Positions 1-8,654 of a DNA stretch of 64,000 nt are shown piece after piece. The first letter of the stretch is position 1. Every line of letters begins with the position of its first letter. The position numbers and the translations under genes are program-made. This DNA comes from Paenibacillaceae bacterium (GTDB lineage Bacteria; Bacillota; Bacilli; Paenibacillales; NBRC-103111), in the NCBI GenBank assembly GCA_029256185.1, contig JAQSYI010000011.1, forward strand, positions 124,001 through 188,000, in the 5' to 3' direction. The notes beneath the pieces were generated by a model. The model made no database searches and was not told where the DNA came from. It saw only the letters and a program-made list of their open reading frames with translations.

Positions 1-507
1 ATTCCCAATTATTATCTGATGCGCTCCCTGGGGCTTCTGGATACGCTGCCGGCGCTGATTCTGCCCGCTCTTGTCACCGGATTCAATCTGATTCTGATGA
101 AGAACTTTTTTGAGTCCCTTCCCGAGGAACTGGAGGAGGCGGCCAAGATTGACGGTGCGTCCGATCCCTACATTCTCTTCCGCATTGTGGTTCCATTGTC
201 CAAGCCGATTATTGCCACCCTGTGCCTGTTCGCGGCGGTCGGCTATTGGAACAATTTCTTTAATGCCATTATCTATATCCGCAGCAATACCAAATGGCCG
301 CTTATGCTGTACCTGCGGGAGGTGATTGAAGGAGCCAGCGCCATGGCCCAATCGGCGAATATCGCTGATCTGGGTGAAGATACGATGACCAGCGAAACCA
401 TCAAATACGCCACGCTGATGCTGGTTATGGTGCCGATCCTGTGCGTGTATCCCTTTTTGCAGAAGTACTTCGTCAAGGGAATTATGCTGGGTTCGGTAAA
501 AGGGTAA
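1..507 (+). CDS. Carbohydrate ABC transporter permease, LplC/YtcP type (5' end outside window)
   Basis: This is the C-terminal part of an inner-membrane permease of a sugar ABC importer. The frame is open from base 1, so the start lies upstream; family members are about 290 residues and some 168 are present. The EAA loop that docks on the ATPase is visible (EEAAKIDGASD, then an I-P pair about 15 residues later). Membrane segments lie on both sides and the protein ends with the usual KGIMLGSVKG-type tail. The next gene, 27 bp downstream, encodes the matching lipoprotein receptor. The two plus the mannosidase suggest uptake and cleavage of a mannose-containing oligosaccharide; the substrate is inferred from context only. 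Confidence 0.9.
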   Translation: MPNYYLMRSLGLLDTLPALILPALVTGFNLILMKNFFESLPEELEEAAKIDGASDPYILFRIVVPLSKPIIATLCLFAAVGYWNNFFNAIIYIRSNTKWPLMLYLREVIEGASAMAQSANIADLGEDTMTSETIKYATLMLVMVPILCVYPFLQKYFVKGIMLGSVKG

Positions 508-534
508 TCCATATAACATACAGGAGGGGTTCAC

Positions 535-2112
535 ATGAAATGGAAACGTTCAGCAGTACTTGCAGGTCTGTCCATCGCCTTGCTCTCGACGAGCGCATGC
601 GGAGGAACTACAGAGAAGGAAGGGCAGGCTTCATCTTCGCCGGCGGGGACGGCAGCATCCCCCGCAGCAAGCAGTCCGCCTGTGGAAATCAAGCTAATGG
701 CCAACTTCCCCAGTGCGGAGCAGACGGCAAGCGACAAGAAGTTTATCGCCGAGATCGAAGCGAAGAATAATGTTAAGCTTACCTTTGAGGTGCCTCCGTC
801 TACCGGCTATAAAGAGCGGCTGCAGCTGATGCTCGCCTCCGGCACTTATCCGGACGCCATTATGTTCCTGGAGTCCGCCGACCAGAGCTTCCAGAATGCC
901 GTGAAGGAAGGCATTGTGATTCCGGTCAACGAGTATATTAAGGACAAAAAGAACCTGCAGGAATTCACCTATCCCGCCTCCTGGGATCAGCTCCGGATTA
1001 ACCAGGATGACAAGATATACGGTATTCCCCGCACCTCGGTTGTGCGCAATGATGCTTATATGGTGCGCAAGGACTGGCTGGATAATATCGGCTTCAAGGT
1101 TCCGGACAACTTTGAAATCACGATTGAGCAATTTGAGGAAATTCTCACCAAGTTCACGAATAATGATCCTGACAAAAACGGCAAAAAGGATACCTACGGG
1201 TATGGCGGGGCATACAACGCTCAAAAGGCTCTGGATCCCATCATTCCCGGCGCCTTTGGACTGACCGGCTGGCAAAAGGCCAGCGGGGGCGAGTACGGGT
1301 TCATGAATCCCATGTATGACAAAAACAGCACGGCCTATAAGGAAGCGCTGGAATTTTCGGCCCGGATGTATAAAAGCGGTTTCTTCGATCCCGATTCGGC
1401 TACTAATGACGCCGCCAAGCAAAGAGAACGTTTTGTAAAAGGAGTAACCGGCATCTTCCCTTATTTTGCCGGATATATTACTGGGGTCCGAAACGACACG
1501 CGCAAGAATTTCCCCAATTCGGAAGTGACCTATCTGTATGTGAAAAATAAAAACGGTGTGGTGCAAAACGGCTCTCTCGGGGCCAGCTCTACGGGCCTGT
1601 GGGGCTTCTGGGCCATCAGCTCCACCTCGAAGAATCCGCAGAAGGTAGCTGAGGTGCTGGACAGCTGGATTTCCGATGATATGTGGCAAAAGACGGCTTA
1701 TGGCTTTGAGGGCGTGGATTATCAGATGAAGGATGGCGTGGCCGTTGTCATGGACCCTGCTCCTACTCCAGCTCAATTCCGCCGTTCTACCATGAGAAGA
1801 GCCTATGATACCAACTTTTTTGTTGGAATAACATGGACCAAGGAAGAAAAGGCGGAAATTGTTCCATGGATAGAAAAGTCCATTGAAACGGTTGTTCCCG
1901 CTCTGGACAATGCATTTGTCCCCGATGCGGCCAAGAAGCCCAACTATATGGACTATGACAAGGTTTGGCAGCAAACCATCATGAAGATCATTATGGGCGA
2001 TGAGCCGGTGACCAAGTTTGACAGCCTGCTGGACGGCTGGTACAAGAATGGCGGCACGGATTACGTCAAGCAGATGAACGATTACATCAAGAAAATGCAA
2101 AGCTCCAAGTAG
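535..2112 (+). CDS. Extracellular solute-binding lipoprotein (LplA type)
   Basis: A 525-residue substrate-binding lipoprotein of the same ABC importer. It starts at the ATG behind a clear AGGAGGGG ribosome site. The N-terminus has two Lys, one Arg and a hydrophobic stretch ending in a lipobox with Cys near residue 22 (STSACGG). A Ser/Ala/Pro-rich spacer follows to about residue 50, then the periplasmic-binding-protein fold. The insert DPDKNGKKDTYG is a calcium-loop-like stretch typical of large LplA/family 1 binding proteins. It is co-transcribed with the permease. Function as a sugar receptor is family knowledge; the ligand is not readable from the sequence. Confidence 0.92.
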   Translation: MKWKRSAVLAGLSIALLSTSACGGTTEKEGQASSSPAGTAASPAASSPPVEIKLMANFPSAEQTASDKKFIAEIEAKNNVKLTFEVPPSTGYKERLQLMLASGTYPDAIMFLESADQSFQNAVKEGIVIPVNEYIKDKKNLQEFTYPASWDQLRINQDDKIYGIPRTSVVRNDAYMVRKDWLDNIGFKVPDNFEITIEQFEEILTKFTNNDPDKNGKKDTYGYGGAYNAQKALDPIIPGAFGLTGWQKASGGEYGFMNPMYDKNSTAYKEALEFSARMYKSGFFDPDSATNDAAKQRERFVKGVTGIFPYFAGYITGVRNDTRKNFPNSEVTYLYVKNKNGVVQNGSLGASSTGLWGFWAISSTSKNPQKVAEVLDSWISDDMWQKTAYGFEGVDYQMKDGVAVVMDPAPTPAQFRRSTMRRAYDTNFFVGITWTKEEKAEIVPWIEKSIETVVPALDNAFVPDAAKKPNYMDYDKVWQQTIMKIIMGDEPVTKFDSLLDGWYKNGGTDYVKQMNDYIKKMQSSK

Positions 2113-2117
2113 AAAGG

Positions 2118-2158
2118 AAGGGGAGGGCGGCGTAGCGGCGCTCTCCCTTTCTTTCTTT
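2118..2158 (+). terminator. Hairpin with T-rich tail between receptor and mannosidase genes
   Basis: GGGAGGGCGGCG and CGGCGCTCTCCC face each other around a 3-base loop with one wobble and one mismatch, followed by a CTTTCTTTCTTTG tract. It may be a partial terminator that lowers mannosidase expression relative to the receptor gene. Confidence 0.6.
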
Positions 2159-2201
2159 GTTCTTGGTTCAGCTCAAACACACTCATAAGGAGACTTATTA
2201 T

Positions 2202-5200
2202 ATGGCATTGACATTGGAATGGCGCAAGCGGGTGGAGATGTGGAAGGACGAGCTGCCCCGGCATTATTACACCGAGCTGGGAGATATGGAGCTGGAGGGT
2301 TTTACTACCTTCGACCGTCTGTCTGCAGAAGAGGCGATGCAGCGGCCGTTTCGCCTCATTGCTCCGGGAACTCCCTGGGGAGCCAAGTGGGAGTATGGAT
2401 GGTTTCGGGGCCGGATTATCCTGCCAGCGGAAGCGGCGGGCAAGCGCATCGTGGCCAACCTGGAGCCCGGAGGGGAAAGCGCCGTGTTCCTGAATGGGGA
2501 GCCTGCCGGCTGCGTCCGGCGCTTCGAGGCCTGGCAGAGGATTAATCCCGTCCATCTGAACCGGATTACACTGGCAGGCCATGCTCTACCCGGGCAAGTA
2601 TATGAGCTCCTTATGGAATGTTATGCAGGCCATGGCATCCGGGTAGCCCACACCGGTCCCACACCGGAAGGCAGGCAGACCATTCCCGAGCCGTCCGGCA
2701 CCCAGGTTGAGACCGGGCGCAGTACCTTTGGCATCTGGAATGAAGAGGTGTACCAGCTGTGGCTGGATGTGGAGACCCTGTTCCAACTGAGGGAGCGTCT
2801 GGACGAGAGCTCCCTGCGGGTGGAGGAGATTGACCGGGGCTTGCGGGAATTTACCCTGCTTGTGGATTTTGAGCTTCCTTTCCCCCTGATGCTGGAGAGC
2901 ATAATAAAGGCCAGATTCCGCCTTGAACCGCTGCTCCAATGCAAGAACGGCTCTACGGCTCCGGTTATGTACGCCTTCGGCCATTCTCACCTGGATATCT
3001 GTTACCAATGGCCGCTCTCTGAGGCAAGAAGAAAGTGCGCCCGCACCTGGTCCACCCAGATGGCGCTGATGGATGAATACCCCGGCTACCGCTTCGTGCT
3101 CAGCCAGCCTTACTTGTATGAGGTGGCGAAGCGCGACTATCCGGGCATGTATGAGCGGCTGAAGGAGAAGGTGAGCCAGGGACAGGTGATGCCCGAGGGA
3201 GCCATGTGGGTGGAGGCGGACACGAATTTGCCCGGAGGGGAGAGCCTGATCCGCCAGTTTATGTACGGCCTTGATTTTTTTTACCGGGAATTCGGAATGA
3301 AGAGCAGGCTGCTCTGGCTGCCTGACGTGTTCGGCTTCACCGCTTCTCTGCCCCAGATCATGAGAGGCTGCGGCGTGACCTATTTCTCCACCTCCAAGCT
3401 GGTTTCGGATTTCGTCCGGGGAGAGGCGTTTCCTTACCACACGTTCACCTGGGAGGGCATCGACGGCTCCCGGGTGCTGGCGGCGCAGCATCAGAACTAT
3501 TCGGCTCCGGTAGGACCGGACGCGGTTATGGGAGCATGGAGCGGACGTACGCCTCAAGAAGGTGTCTCCTCGCTGTTGTATCCGTTCGGGCATGGGGATG
3601 GGGGAGGCGGCCCCACCCGGGATCATCTGGAGTTTCTGGCCCGGATGGAGGACCTGGAAGGGGCTCCGCGCATGAGGACCAGCCATCCCGTGGATTTCTT
3701 TGAGGCGGTGGAGGGCTGCGGAGAACTGGAGGCGGTATACCGCGGTGAGCTGTATCTGAAGGCCCACCGCGGCACCCTTACCTCCCAGGCTGCTCTTAAG
3801 CAGGGCAACCGCCGGTGCGAGGCAGCGCTGCATGAGGCCGAATTCTGGGGAGCATGGGCCGGGTGGGCTGAGCGATACAAGTATCCCACGGAACGGATGG
3901 ACCGGGTCTGGAAGGAAGTGCTGCTGAACCAGTTCCATGATATTTTGCCGGGATCGTGCATCCGGCAGGTAGCCGTGGAGGCGGGGGAGAGCTACAGCCA
4001 GCAGGAAGCCGCAGCCCGTGAGGTAAGCAGTGAGGCGTTGGGCCATCTGGTTGCAGCAGACGGCGGGAAGCTGACGGTCTTCAACAGTCTGTCCTGGGAG
4101 AGGCAGGCCTTGGTGCAGCTTCCCGAGGCAACGGACAGTTTGGCTGGCTCCCCCGTTCAGGAGCTGAACGGACAGCGCTATGCGGAGATTACCCTGCCTG
4201 CCTGCGGCTGGACTACGGTGGCTCTGGAGAGAGAGGCGGTTTTGGGGGGACACGGCAAGGACGGACAGGCGGAGCAGACCTCGGCAGGCTATGCAGCGGC
4301 AGTCCAGGGGCTCCGCACTTCAGCGGATTATGAAGGAGCTTTAGTGGCATCGGCTGTGGAGCGGCGGCTGGAGAACGAGCTTATTGCAGTCGTGTTCAAT
4401 TCATACGGAGAGATTGAATCCATTGTGGACAAGGCCAGCGGGCGGAGCTTAAACGACGGCCTCTGCAACTCCTTCCGGATGTACAAGGATGTTCCGACGG
4501 TATGCGATGCGTGGGAGATTGAATCCATGTATGAGCAGCAGCCGGTTGCATTGTTGGAGCCCGCCGTATTCACAGAGGCGGGGCAGGGGCCGCTGTTCGC
4601 GGTTCTCCGGATCTGCAGGCTGCTGAATTGCTCGCCCATGACCCAATACGTGATTCTACGGCGGAACAGCCGGAGTCTGGAATTTCGCACGGAGATGGAC
4701 TGGCAGGAGAAGCATAAGCTGCTGAAGGTCTGCTTCCCTGTGGATATCCGGGCAGACGAAGCGCTTCATGATATTCAATTCGGCCATATTAAACGGCCTA
4801 CTCACCGCTCCCGTCCCCACGATGCCGACCAGTTCGAGGTCTGCCAGCACAAGTGGACGGCCTTGGCGGAGCCGGGACGGGGAGCTGCCGTGCTCAACGA
4901 TTGCAAGTATGGGGTGAACGTGCGCGGCAACAGCATCAATCTGACGCTGCTGAAGGCGGCGCTGGCCCCCGATATGCATGCCGATCTGGGAATTCAGACC
5001 TTTACGTATTCGGTTATGTTCTGGGAAGGGGCCTTCATGGAGAGCGGAGTGATTCAATCGGGCTATGAGCTGAATCATCCGGCAGGACTCATCCGGGGAG
5101 ACGGAGGGATCCGCTCGCTGTTCCGTCTGTCCTCGGGGCAGGTTATTCTGGAAACCGTCAAACCCGCGGGGGACGGGAGTGGAGATCTGGTTGTGCGCCT

Positions 5201-5384
5201 CTTCGAAGCATATGGGTCAGGGACAAGCTGTATATTGGACACGGATTTCACCTTCAATCAGGCTTGTGGCTGCAATCTTCTGGAGGAAGAAGAAGAGGGG
5301 CTTGCCGGGCAGGGGCAGCGGGTGAAGCTGGAGTTTAGGCCTTTTGAAATCAAGACCGTGCGGCTGGCGAGGCATTCGTTGTAG
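2202..5384 (+). CDS. Alpha-mannosidase, glycoside hydrolase family 38
   Basis: A cytoplasmic retaining alpha-mannosidase of 1060 residues, a normal length for bacterial GH38. The start is the ATG at 2202 because AAGGAG lies 9 bases upstream; a TTG 45 bases earlier has no ribosome site. Zinc-site and catalytic motifs are present: HSHLD at residues 261-265, the nucleophile Asp375 in LWLPDVFGF, and His579 in NQFHDILPGS. A beta-rich C-terminal half follows. There is no signal peptide, fitting hydrolysis after import by the preceding transporter. The neighbourhood suggests a mannoside-utilisation operon. Linkage preference (alpha-1,2/1,3/1,6) cannot be read from sequence. Confidence 0.95.
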   Translation: MALTLEWRKRVEMWKDELPRHYYTELGDMELEGFTTFDRLSAEEAMQRPFRLIAPGTPWGAKWEYGWFRGRIILPAEAAGKRIVANLEPGGESAVFLNGEPAGCVRRFEAWQRINPVHLNRITLAGHALPGQVYELLMECYAGHGIRVAHTGPTPEGRQTIPEPSGTQVETGRSTFGIWNEEVYQLWLDVETLFQLRERLDESSLRVEEIDRGLREFTLLVDFELPFPLMLESIIKARFRLEPLLQCKNGSTAPVMYAFGHSHLDICYQWPLSEARRKCARTWSTQMALMDEYPGYRFVLSQPYLYEVAKRDYPGMYERLKEKVSQGQVMPEGAMWVEADTNLPGGESLIRQFMYGLDFFYREFGMKSRLLWLPDVFGFTASLPQIMRGCGVTYFSTSKLVSDFVRGEAFPYHTFTWEGIDGSRVLAAQHQNYSAPVGPDAVMGAWSGRTPQEGVSSLLYPFGHGDGGGGPTRDHLEFLARMEDLEGAPRMRTSHPVDFFEAVEGCGELEAVYRGELYLKAHRGTLTSQAALKQGNRRCEAALHEAEFWGAWAGWAERYKYPTERMDRVWKEVLLNQFHDILPGSCIRQVAVEAGESYSQQEAAAREVSSEALGHLVAADGGKLTVFNSLSWERQALVQLPEATDSLAGSPVQELNGQRYAEITLPACGWTTVALEREAVLGGHGKDGQAEQTSAGYAAAVQGLRTSADYEGALVASAVERRLENELIAVVFNSYGEIESIVDKASGRSLNDGLCNSFRMYKDVPTVCDAWEIESMYEQQPVALLEPAVFTEAGQGPLFAVLRICRLLNCSPMTQYVILRRNSRSLEFRTEMDWQEKHKLLKVCFPVDIRADEALHDIQFGHIKRPTHRSRPHDADQFEVCQHKWTALAEPGRGAAVLNDCKYGVNVRGNSINLTLLKAALAPDMHADLGIQTFTYSVMFWEGAFMESGVIQSGYELNHPAGLIRGDGGIRSLFRLSSGQVILETVKPAGDGSGDLVVRLFEAYGSGTSCILDTDFTFNQACGCNLLEEEEEGLAGQGQRVKLEFRPFEIKTVRLARHSL

Positions 5385-5434
5385 GGCGGACATACAGGTA
5401 ACGTCTCCGCGATATCGCTGCGCTGCTGAAGGCC

Positions 5435-5470
5435 AGGGAGAGATCCGATGTATAGGGTCTCTCCCTTTGC
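5435..5470 (+). terminator. Rho-independent terminator after mannosidase
   Basis: AGGGAGAGATCC pairs with GGGTCTCTCCCT around a short loop, then TTTG. It closes the sugar-uptake operon and sits between convergent genes. Confidence 0.75.
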
Positions 5471-5501
5471 TATTACAGGCAGACAGCCGATGGGGCCATT
5501 G

Positions 5502-6194
5502 TTATTGCTTCACCTCGAACGAGTTGATAATCTCATTCACGATAGGCTCGTATTTTGCCAAATCCTTGTGCAGCAGAGTAGCGGTCAGCGTGTAGGAGGT
5601 CTTTCCCACAGGGACAAGATACTGAATCATGACGACCTTGGTGTCGGTTTGGCTCACAGTATATGTACAGGTGAGGATACCCGCCTTATATTTGCCGTAA
5701 TCCTTGGGCTCAAAGGATGTTTTCTTAAAGTCGCTTAGCCCCATAGAGGGCATCATGGTTTTGTACATCTCCAAGGTTTGCTCAGCCACTTGAGCGGCAG
5801 ATGGCGCCAAGCCGATATTATCGACCACGGTCACATTTACGTTGGTGCTGAAATCGTCAGCCTCCTCATAGGTGCCAACGAAGGCCTGGATAAGAGGATC
5901 GGGAAAATCAGCTTTATCCACTGCCTCCCACTCTTCCGGATATTTGAAGGAGAACGTCAAACCATCTTCAGCGTATGTAGTCCATTTAAGATCTCCATTC
6001 TTGGGGGAAGGAGAGGGGGATGTGACAACAGTCGACGGAGCTTGCGACGGACTGGCGGCGGCCGCGTTCTGCTGAATTTGCGGTGAAGAGCTAGCCGGAG
6101 CGGCGGCGGGCTTCTCCTTCTCTCCGCATCCTGACATAATCACCATGCCGGCTGCGAGTGCGGCCGTTAACCATAACCATTTTTTCATTTTCAA
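5502..6194 (-). CDS. Secreted lipoprotein with PsbP-like fold (unknown role)
   Basis: A 230-residue lipoprotein on the minus strand. The N-terminus MKMKKW is followed by a hydrophobic segment and a lipobox ending at Cys23 (VIMSGCG). A Ser/Pro/Ala/Gln-rich spacer runs to about residue 65. The remaining domain begins with a Tyr-rich strand and FKYPEEW, the opening typical of PsbP/DUF1795-like domains of Gram-positive lipoproteins. The first ATG was chosen because AAAGGA lies 8 bases upstream. It is monocistronic, converging on the mannosidase operon and divergent from the DUF1569 gene. No enzymatic motif is seen, so a function is not assigned. Confidence 0.85.
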   Translation of the reverse strand: MKMKKWLWLTAALAAGMVIMSGCGEKEKPAAAPASSSPQIQQNAAAASPSQAPSTVVTSPSPSPKNGDLKWTTYAEDGLTFSFKYPEEWEAVDKADFPDPLIQAFVGTYEEADDFSTNVNVTVVDNIGLAPSAAQVAEQTLEMYKTMMPSMGLSDFKKTSFEPKDYGKYKAGILTCTYTVSQTDTKVVMIQYLVPVGKTSYTLTATLLHKDLAKYEPIVNEIINSFEVKQ

Positions 6195-6397
6195 GTTCCT
6201 TTCTTCTTGCCATGTGGGATGTAAGATTTGAACAATTTATTATAGCATTAAATGTCTTCCAAAAACGGAGAAATTTCCATAATAAGATATGTTGCGAGAA
6301 ATGGTATGGGGTGAAAAATGCCTTGCCGCGATACAGGGTTTACGGATTCCTTGCCGAATATATACTGCAACGAAGAAGTCCAAGGGAGGAAGCAGCC

Positions 6398-6844
6398 ATT
6401 AAACGAATTACCGACCCAACGATTAAGCAGGAAATTCTGGAGCGCATCGAGCAGCTGACACCCGCTGCGGTCCCGCTGTGGGGCAGGATGAATGTGAATC
6501 AGATGATCTGCCACTTAAGCGACCAATTAAAGGATATGGCGGGCACCCGGGTGATCCCCGATCAGAGCAATTTCATCATGGCGTATATCGCCAAGCCCGT
6601 GGCCTTCTATCTGCTTCCCCGCTGGCCCAAGGGCAAGCTTCCCACAGCGCCGGGGTATGATGCGTTCGCGGGGGGAACCAAGCCCACTGCTTTCGGGCAG
6701 GACAAGGAGGAGCTGCTCCGCCTATACCGCAATCTGGTGCTGAAGCCCGGACGCCATCCCGCATTCGGTCCCATGACCGTCAGCGAATACGGCAGGGTGG
6801 TGTACAAGCACTTTGACCATCATCTGCGGCAATTCGGCGTGTGA
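6398..6844 (+). CDS. DUF1569 (DinB-superfamily-like) protein, possible ATT start
   Basis: About 148 residues, the usual size of DUF1569 proteins, which are thought to adopt a DinB/YfiT-like four-helix fold. The family signature region is present: P-x-WGRMNVNQMICHLSDQLKD, then PGYDAFAGGTKPT and a C-terminal HFDHHLRQFGV. No ATG, GTG or TTG fits the family N-terminus. A strong AAGGGAGG at 6382-6389 lies 8 bases upstream of an in-frame ATT (6398) that begins IKRITDPTIKQE, exactly where family members start with Met. The alternative is a longer product from GTG near 6310 or further upstream without a good ribosome site. Role unknown. Confidence 0.75.
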   Translation: MKRITDPTIKQEILERIEQLTPAAVPLWGRMNVNQMICHLSDQLKDMAGTRVIPDQSNFIMAYIAKPVAFYLLPRWPKGKLPTAPGYDAFAGGTKPTAFGQDKEELLRLYRNLVLKPGRHPAFGPMTVSEYGRVVYKHFDHHLRQFGV

Positions 6845-7329
6845 GTAGCCCCCCAAACGTGAGGGGAGGCTGTGAAGAGAGGCGGAGAGCAGCCCTTCTC
6901 TTCGCAATCTCTCTTTTCTTATACGCCAGAAAACCCCGAGTGCTTCGGATGCCGATTTTTCGCTGCAATCGCGCGTTTATGAAACGCAGCCCTCCGTTAT
7001 TCCGCTGCAGCCGCCTCGCCTTCGGTTGTGGAACTCAAAGGCTCTTGACTGGCGATGGCTAACGGACCTGAAGGACCTTGATATGCCTCAATAGGAGGGG
7101 AGGCACGTCTAATGGACTGGAAAGACCGTATTTGGCAGCAATCCCTCTGGATGGGGAGCATGGGAGTTCAATAAAAGCATTTGAGTCCGTTAGAACTCAA
7201 AACTCTCCGATTTTCGCTATATAAGGGCGCTCATGTCCGTTAGCGCAAAGGGGCTGCGTTTCTTCGTCAGGAATGGTTTGACTTGCGAATGTTGCCATGG
7301 ATCTGAGCCAAGGGGAGAGTATCCCAACA
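6845..7329. other. Intergenic region with repeated TCCGTTAG motifs, no convincing gene
   Basis: About 485 bases between convergent genes. It holds a CCCC/GGGG hairpin just after the DUF1569 stop. The octamer TCCGTTAG occurs in both orientations near 7060 (as CTAACGGA), 7187 and 7234. Frames across it lack ribosome sites and homology. It looks like accumulated intergenic repeat sequence. Confidence 0.5.
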
Positions 7330-7959
7330 TTACTTCCCTCTGAATACCGGCCTGCCCTTCTGGGCGGACAGCCACAGGAGCTTGTCCAGCATTTTCAGCG
7401 TCTCAGGAGAATGAGTCACAATCCTGTTCTCCTGTTCGGGCGGAGCTGCTGATTCAACCATGCGCCGTTCCTCTGCCGACTTGCGGATGCGGCTTACAAT
7501 TTGTTGGAGTCTGCGTTCCACAAGCTCCACTGGCAATTGAAATTCGTATGCGAGCATCGGAGCCATATTGGTATCGGCCAGTTGTTCCGCATAGCTGTGA
7601 ATCATGTAGAAAGGGAGGGAGGCATACAATTGGAACAGCCCTGCCTGCACTTCCTGGAGATCGGTAAATAATTGGGGCAATTCCGCTTGATTGCCCACAT
7701 GCCGGACAGGATGGCATAGCTCGTGGAAGAACACCGCCCGCAGCTCCTCCTTCTGTAAGGTCCGGTCGAGGAATATAACCGAGTAGCCTCCCTCTCTCCA
7801 ATCCGCAAAGGACGGCCCCAAATAATAGATCACATCGGTGTCAAAAATCCCCGCCACACGCTCCATGTCCAGATCCTCCGGACTGTAGATGCCCTCTGCC
7901 AGATAAGCGTCATTGATCCATTGCTCCAATTGGCAGGGCTTGTAATGGTGCAGATCCAT
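7330..7959 (-). CDS. ImmA/IrrE-family metallopeptidase controlling the tailocin repressor
   Basis: A 209-residue cytoplasmic zinc peptidase. The HExxH site is HELCH at residues 79-83 (AVFFHELCH), preceded by the strand-turn VIFLDRTLQKEELR that is typical of ImmA proteins. It follows the XRE repressor gene on the same strand, the order immR-immA known from ICEBs1 and several Bacillus prophages, where ImmA cleaves the repressor after DNA damage or signalling. By analogy it should inactivate the protein encoded at 8116-8430 and so induce the phage-tail genes. GGAGG lies upstream of the ATG. The C-terminal 60 residues are basic and divergent. Confidence 0.88.
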   Translation of the reverse strand: MDLHHYKPCQLEQWINDAYLAEGIYSPEDLDMERVAGIFDTDVIYYLGPSFADWREGGYSVIFLDRTLQKEELRAVFFHELCHPVRHVGNQAELPQLFTDLQEVQAGLFQLYASLPFYMIHSYAEQLADTNMAPMLAYEFQLPVELVERRLQQIVSRIRKSAEERRMVESAAPPEQENRIVTHSPETLKMLDKLLWLSAQKGRPVFRGK

Positions 7960-8002
7960 ATGTGGAAAATCCTCCGTTTATGAGAATGTATGTTCGGTAA
8001 TG

Positions 8003-8031
8003 AAAGGAAAAGAAAAGCCCAAGACGGGCTG
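8003..8031 (-). terminator. Intrinsic terminator/attenuator between repressor and ImmA genes
   Basis: Read on the minus strand, AGCCCGTCTTGGGCT forms a 5-bp hairpin followed by TTTTCTTTTCC. It would reduce ImmA expression relative to the repressor. Confidence 0.55.
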
Positions 8032-8115
8032 TTCGTTGCACGTACAGAATCTATCCGTTTCCCGAGCATCTGTTCCGGAAGGATATATTCCCCATATATA
8101 AACCTATGACAAGGA

Positions 8116-8430
8116 TCAGGCCTGCTTGTCCAATCCTTTCATGCGCCGGTAAGCTTCTACAGCTGCATCTGCCACACGCTGCTCTTCCTCCGTATAATGA
8201 TGGGCCCCTCCATAGAAGGCTCTGCCGCCCAGAGGAGACCGGCCCAGCAGATAATCTGCCTCCACCTGGAATAAATCCGCTATCCGGGCCACCAGCGCAT
8301 CCTCCACAGACCGCTTGTTGGCCTCAATCCGTGACAGCACGCTGTTGTTGATCCCCAGCTTGTCCGCCAGCTCCAGCTGAGTCCAGTTCTTCTTCTCGCG
8401 CTGCTCTCTGATCCGGTCGCCTATTCCCAT
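8116..8430 (-). CDS. XRE-family transcriptional repressor (ImmR-like)
   Basis: A 104-residue protein. Residues 4-62 form a Cro/CI helix-turn-helix: IREQREKKNWTQLELADKLG, then NNSVLSRIEANKR as recognition helix and turn. The C-terminal part is short and charged, probably for dimerisation. It is transcribed away from the ArpU-type activator gene. The shared 220-bp gap carries three near-identical palindromes that are its likely operators. By analogy with ImmR-type repressors it would hold the tail module silent and be destroyed by the ImmA-type protease downstream. Confidence 0.9.
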   Translation of the reverse strand: MGIGDRIREQREKKNWTQLELADKLGINNSVLSRIEANKRSVEDALVARIADLFQVEADYLLGRSPLGGRAFYGGAHHYTEEEQRVADAAVEAYRRMKGLDKQA

Positions 8431-8495
8431 TATCCCTCACCGCTTTCCTTTACTCTATTATCATACCATGTCCCGCTGCTCTGGAAAATATATAT

Positions 8496-8512
8496 TTTGC
8501 TGAATCAGCAAA
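8496..8512. promoter_or_regulatory. Operator 1 palindrome TTTGCTGAATCAGCAAA
   Basis: A 17-bp inverted repeat with half-site TTTGCTGA, close to the start side of the repressor gene. The same half-site is found in the two further palindromes in this gap. Confidence 0.8.
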
Positions 8513-8519
8513 AAATGTA

Positions 8520-8548
8520 TTGACTTTCTGGAGCTGGAAACGTAGTAT
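8520..8548 (+). promoter_or_regulatory. Candidate promoter of the ArpU-type activator
   Basis: TTGACT (8520-8525), a 17-base spacer and TAGTAT (8543-8548), lying between operators 1 and 2. A repressor bound at either flanking palindrome would block it. Confidence 0.55.
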
Positions 8549-8559
8549 AAAGATACCAA

Positions 8560-8576
8560 TTTGCTGATTTAGCAAA
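8560..8576. promoter_or_regulatory. Operator 2 palindrome TTTGCTGATTTAGCAAA
   Basis: The second 17-bp inverted repeat, centred 64 bp from operator 1 and just downstream of the candidate promoter, where a repressor would block early transcription. Confidence 0.8.
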
Positions 8577-8610
8577 AACAACAGGAATACACCCTCTATA
8601 TAACACTATT

Positions 8611-8627
8611 ATTGCTGAAATAGCAAA
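8611..8627. promoter_or_regulatory. Operator 3 palindrome ATTGCTGAAATAGCAAA
   Basis: The third copy, centred 51 bp from operator 2 and about 28 bp before the activator start codon. One outer base deviates from the half-site. Confidence 0.75.
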
Positions 8628-8654
8628 TAAAACTTTCGAAGGAGAGTGTGCGAG

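Noticed and set aside
694..2100. Long minus-strand frame inside the solute-binding protein gene
   Set aside because: Antisense shadow of a clear lipoprotein gene; product is His/Ile/Val-rich with no domain or ribosome site.
2586..4253. 555-codon minus-strand frame inside the mannosidase gene
   Set aside because: Antisense to a complete GH38 enzyme with all motifs; no start signal.
6841..7062. Plus-strand frame after the DUF1569 gene
   Set aside because: Starts at the previous stop, no ribosome site, composition typical of intergenic repeats.
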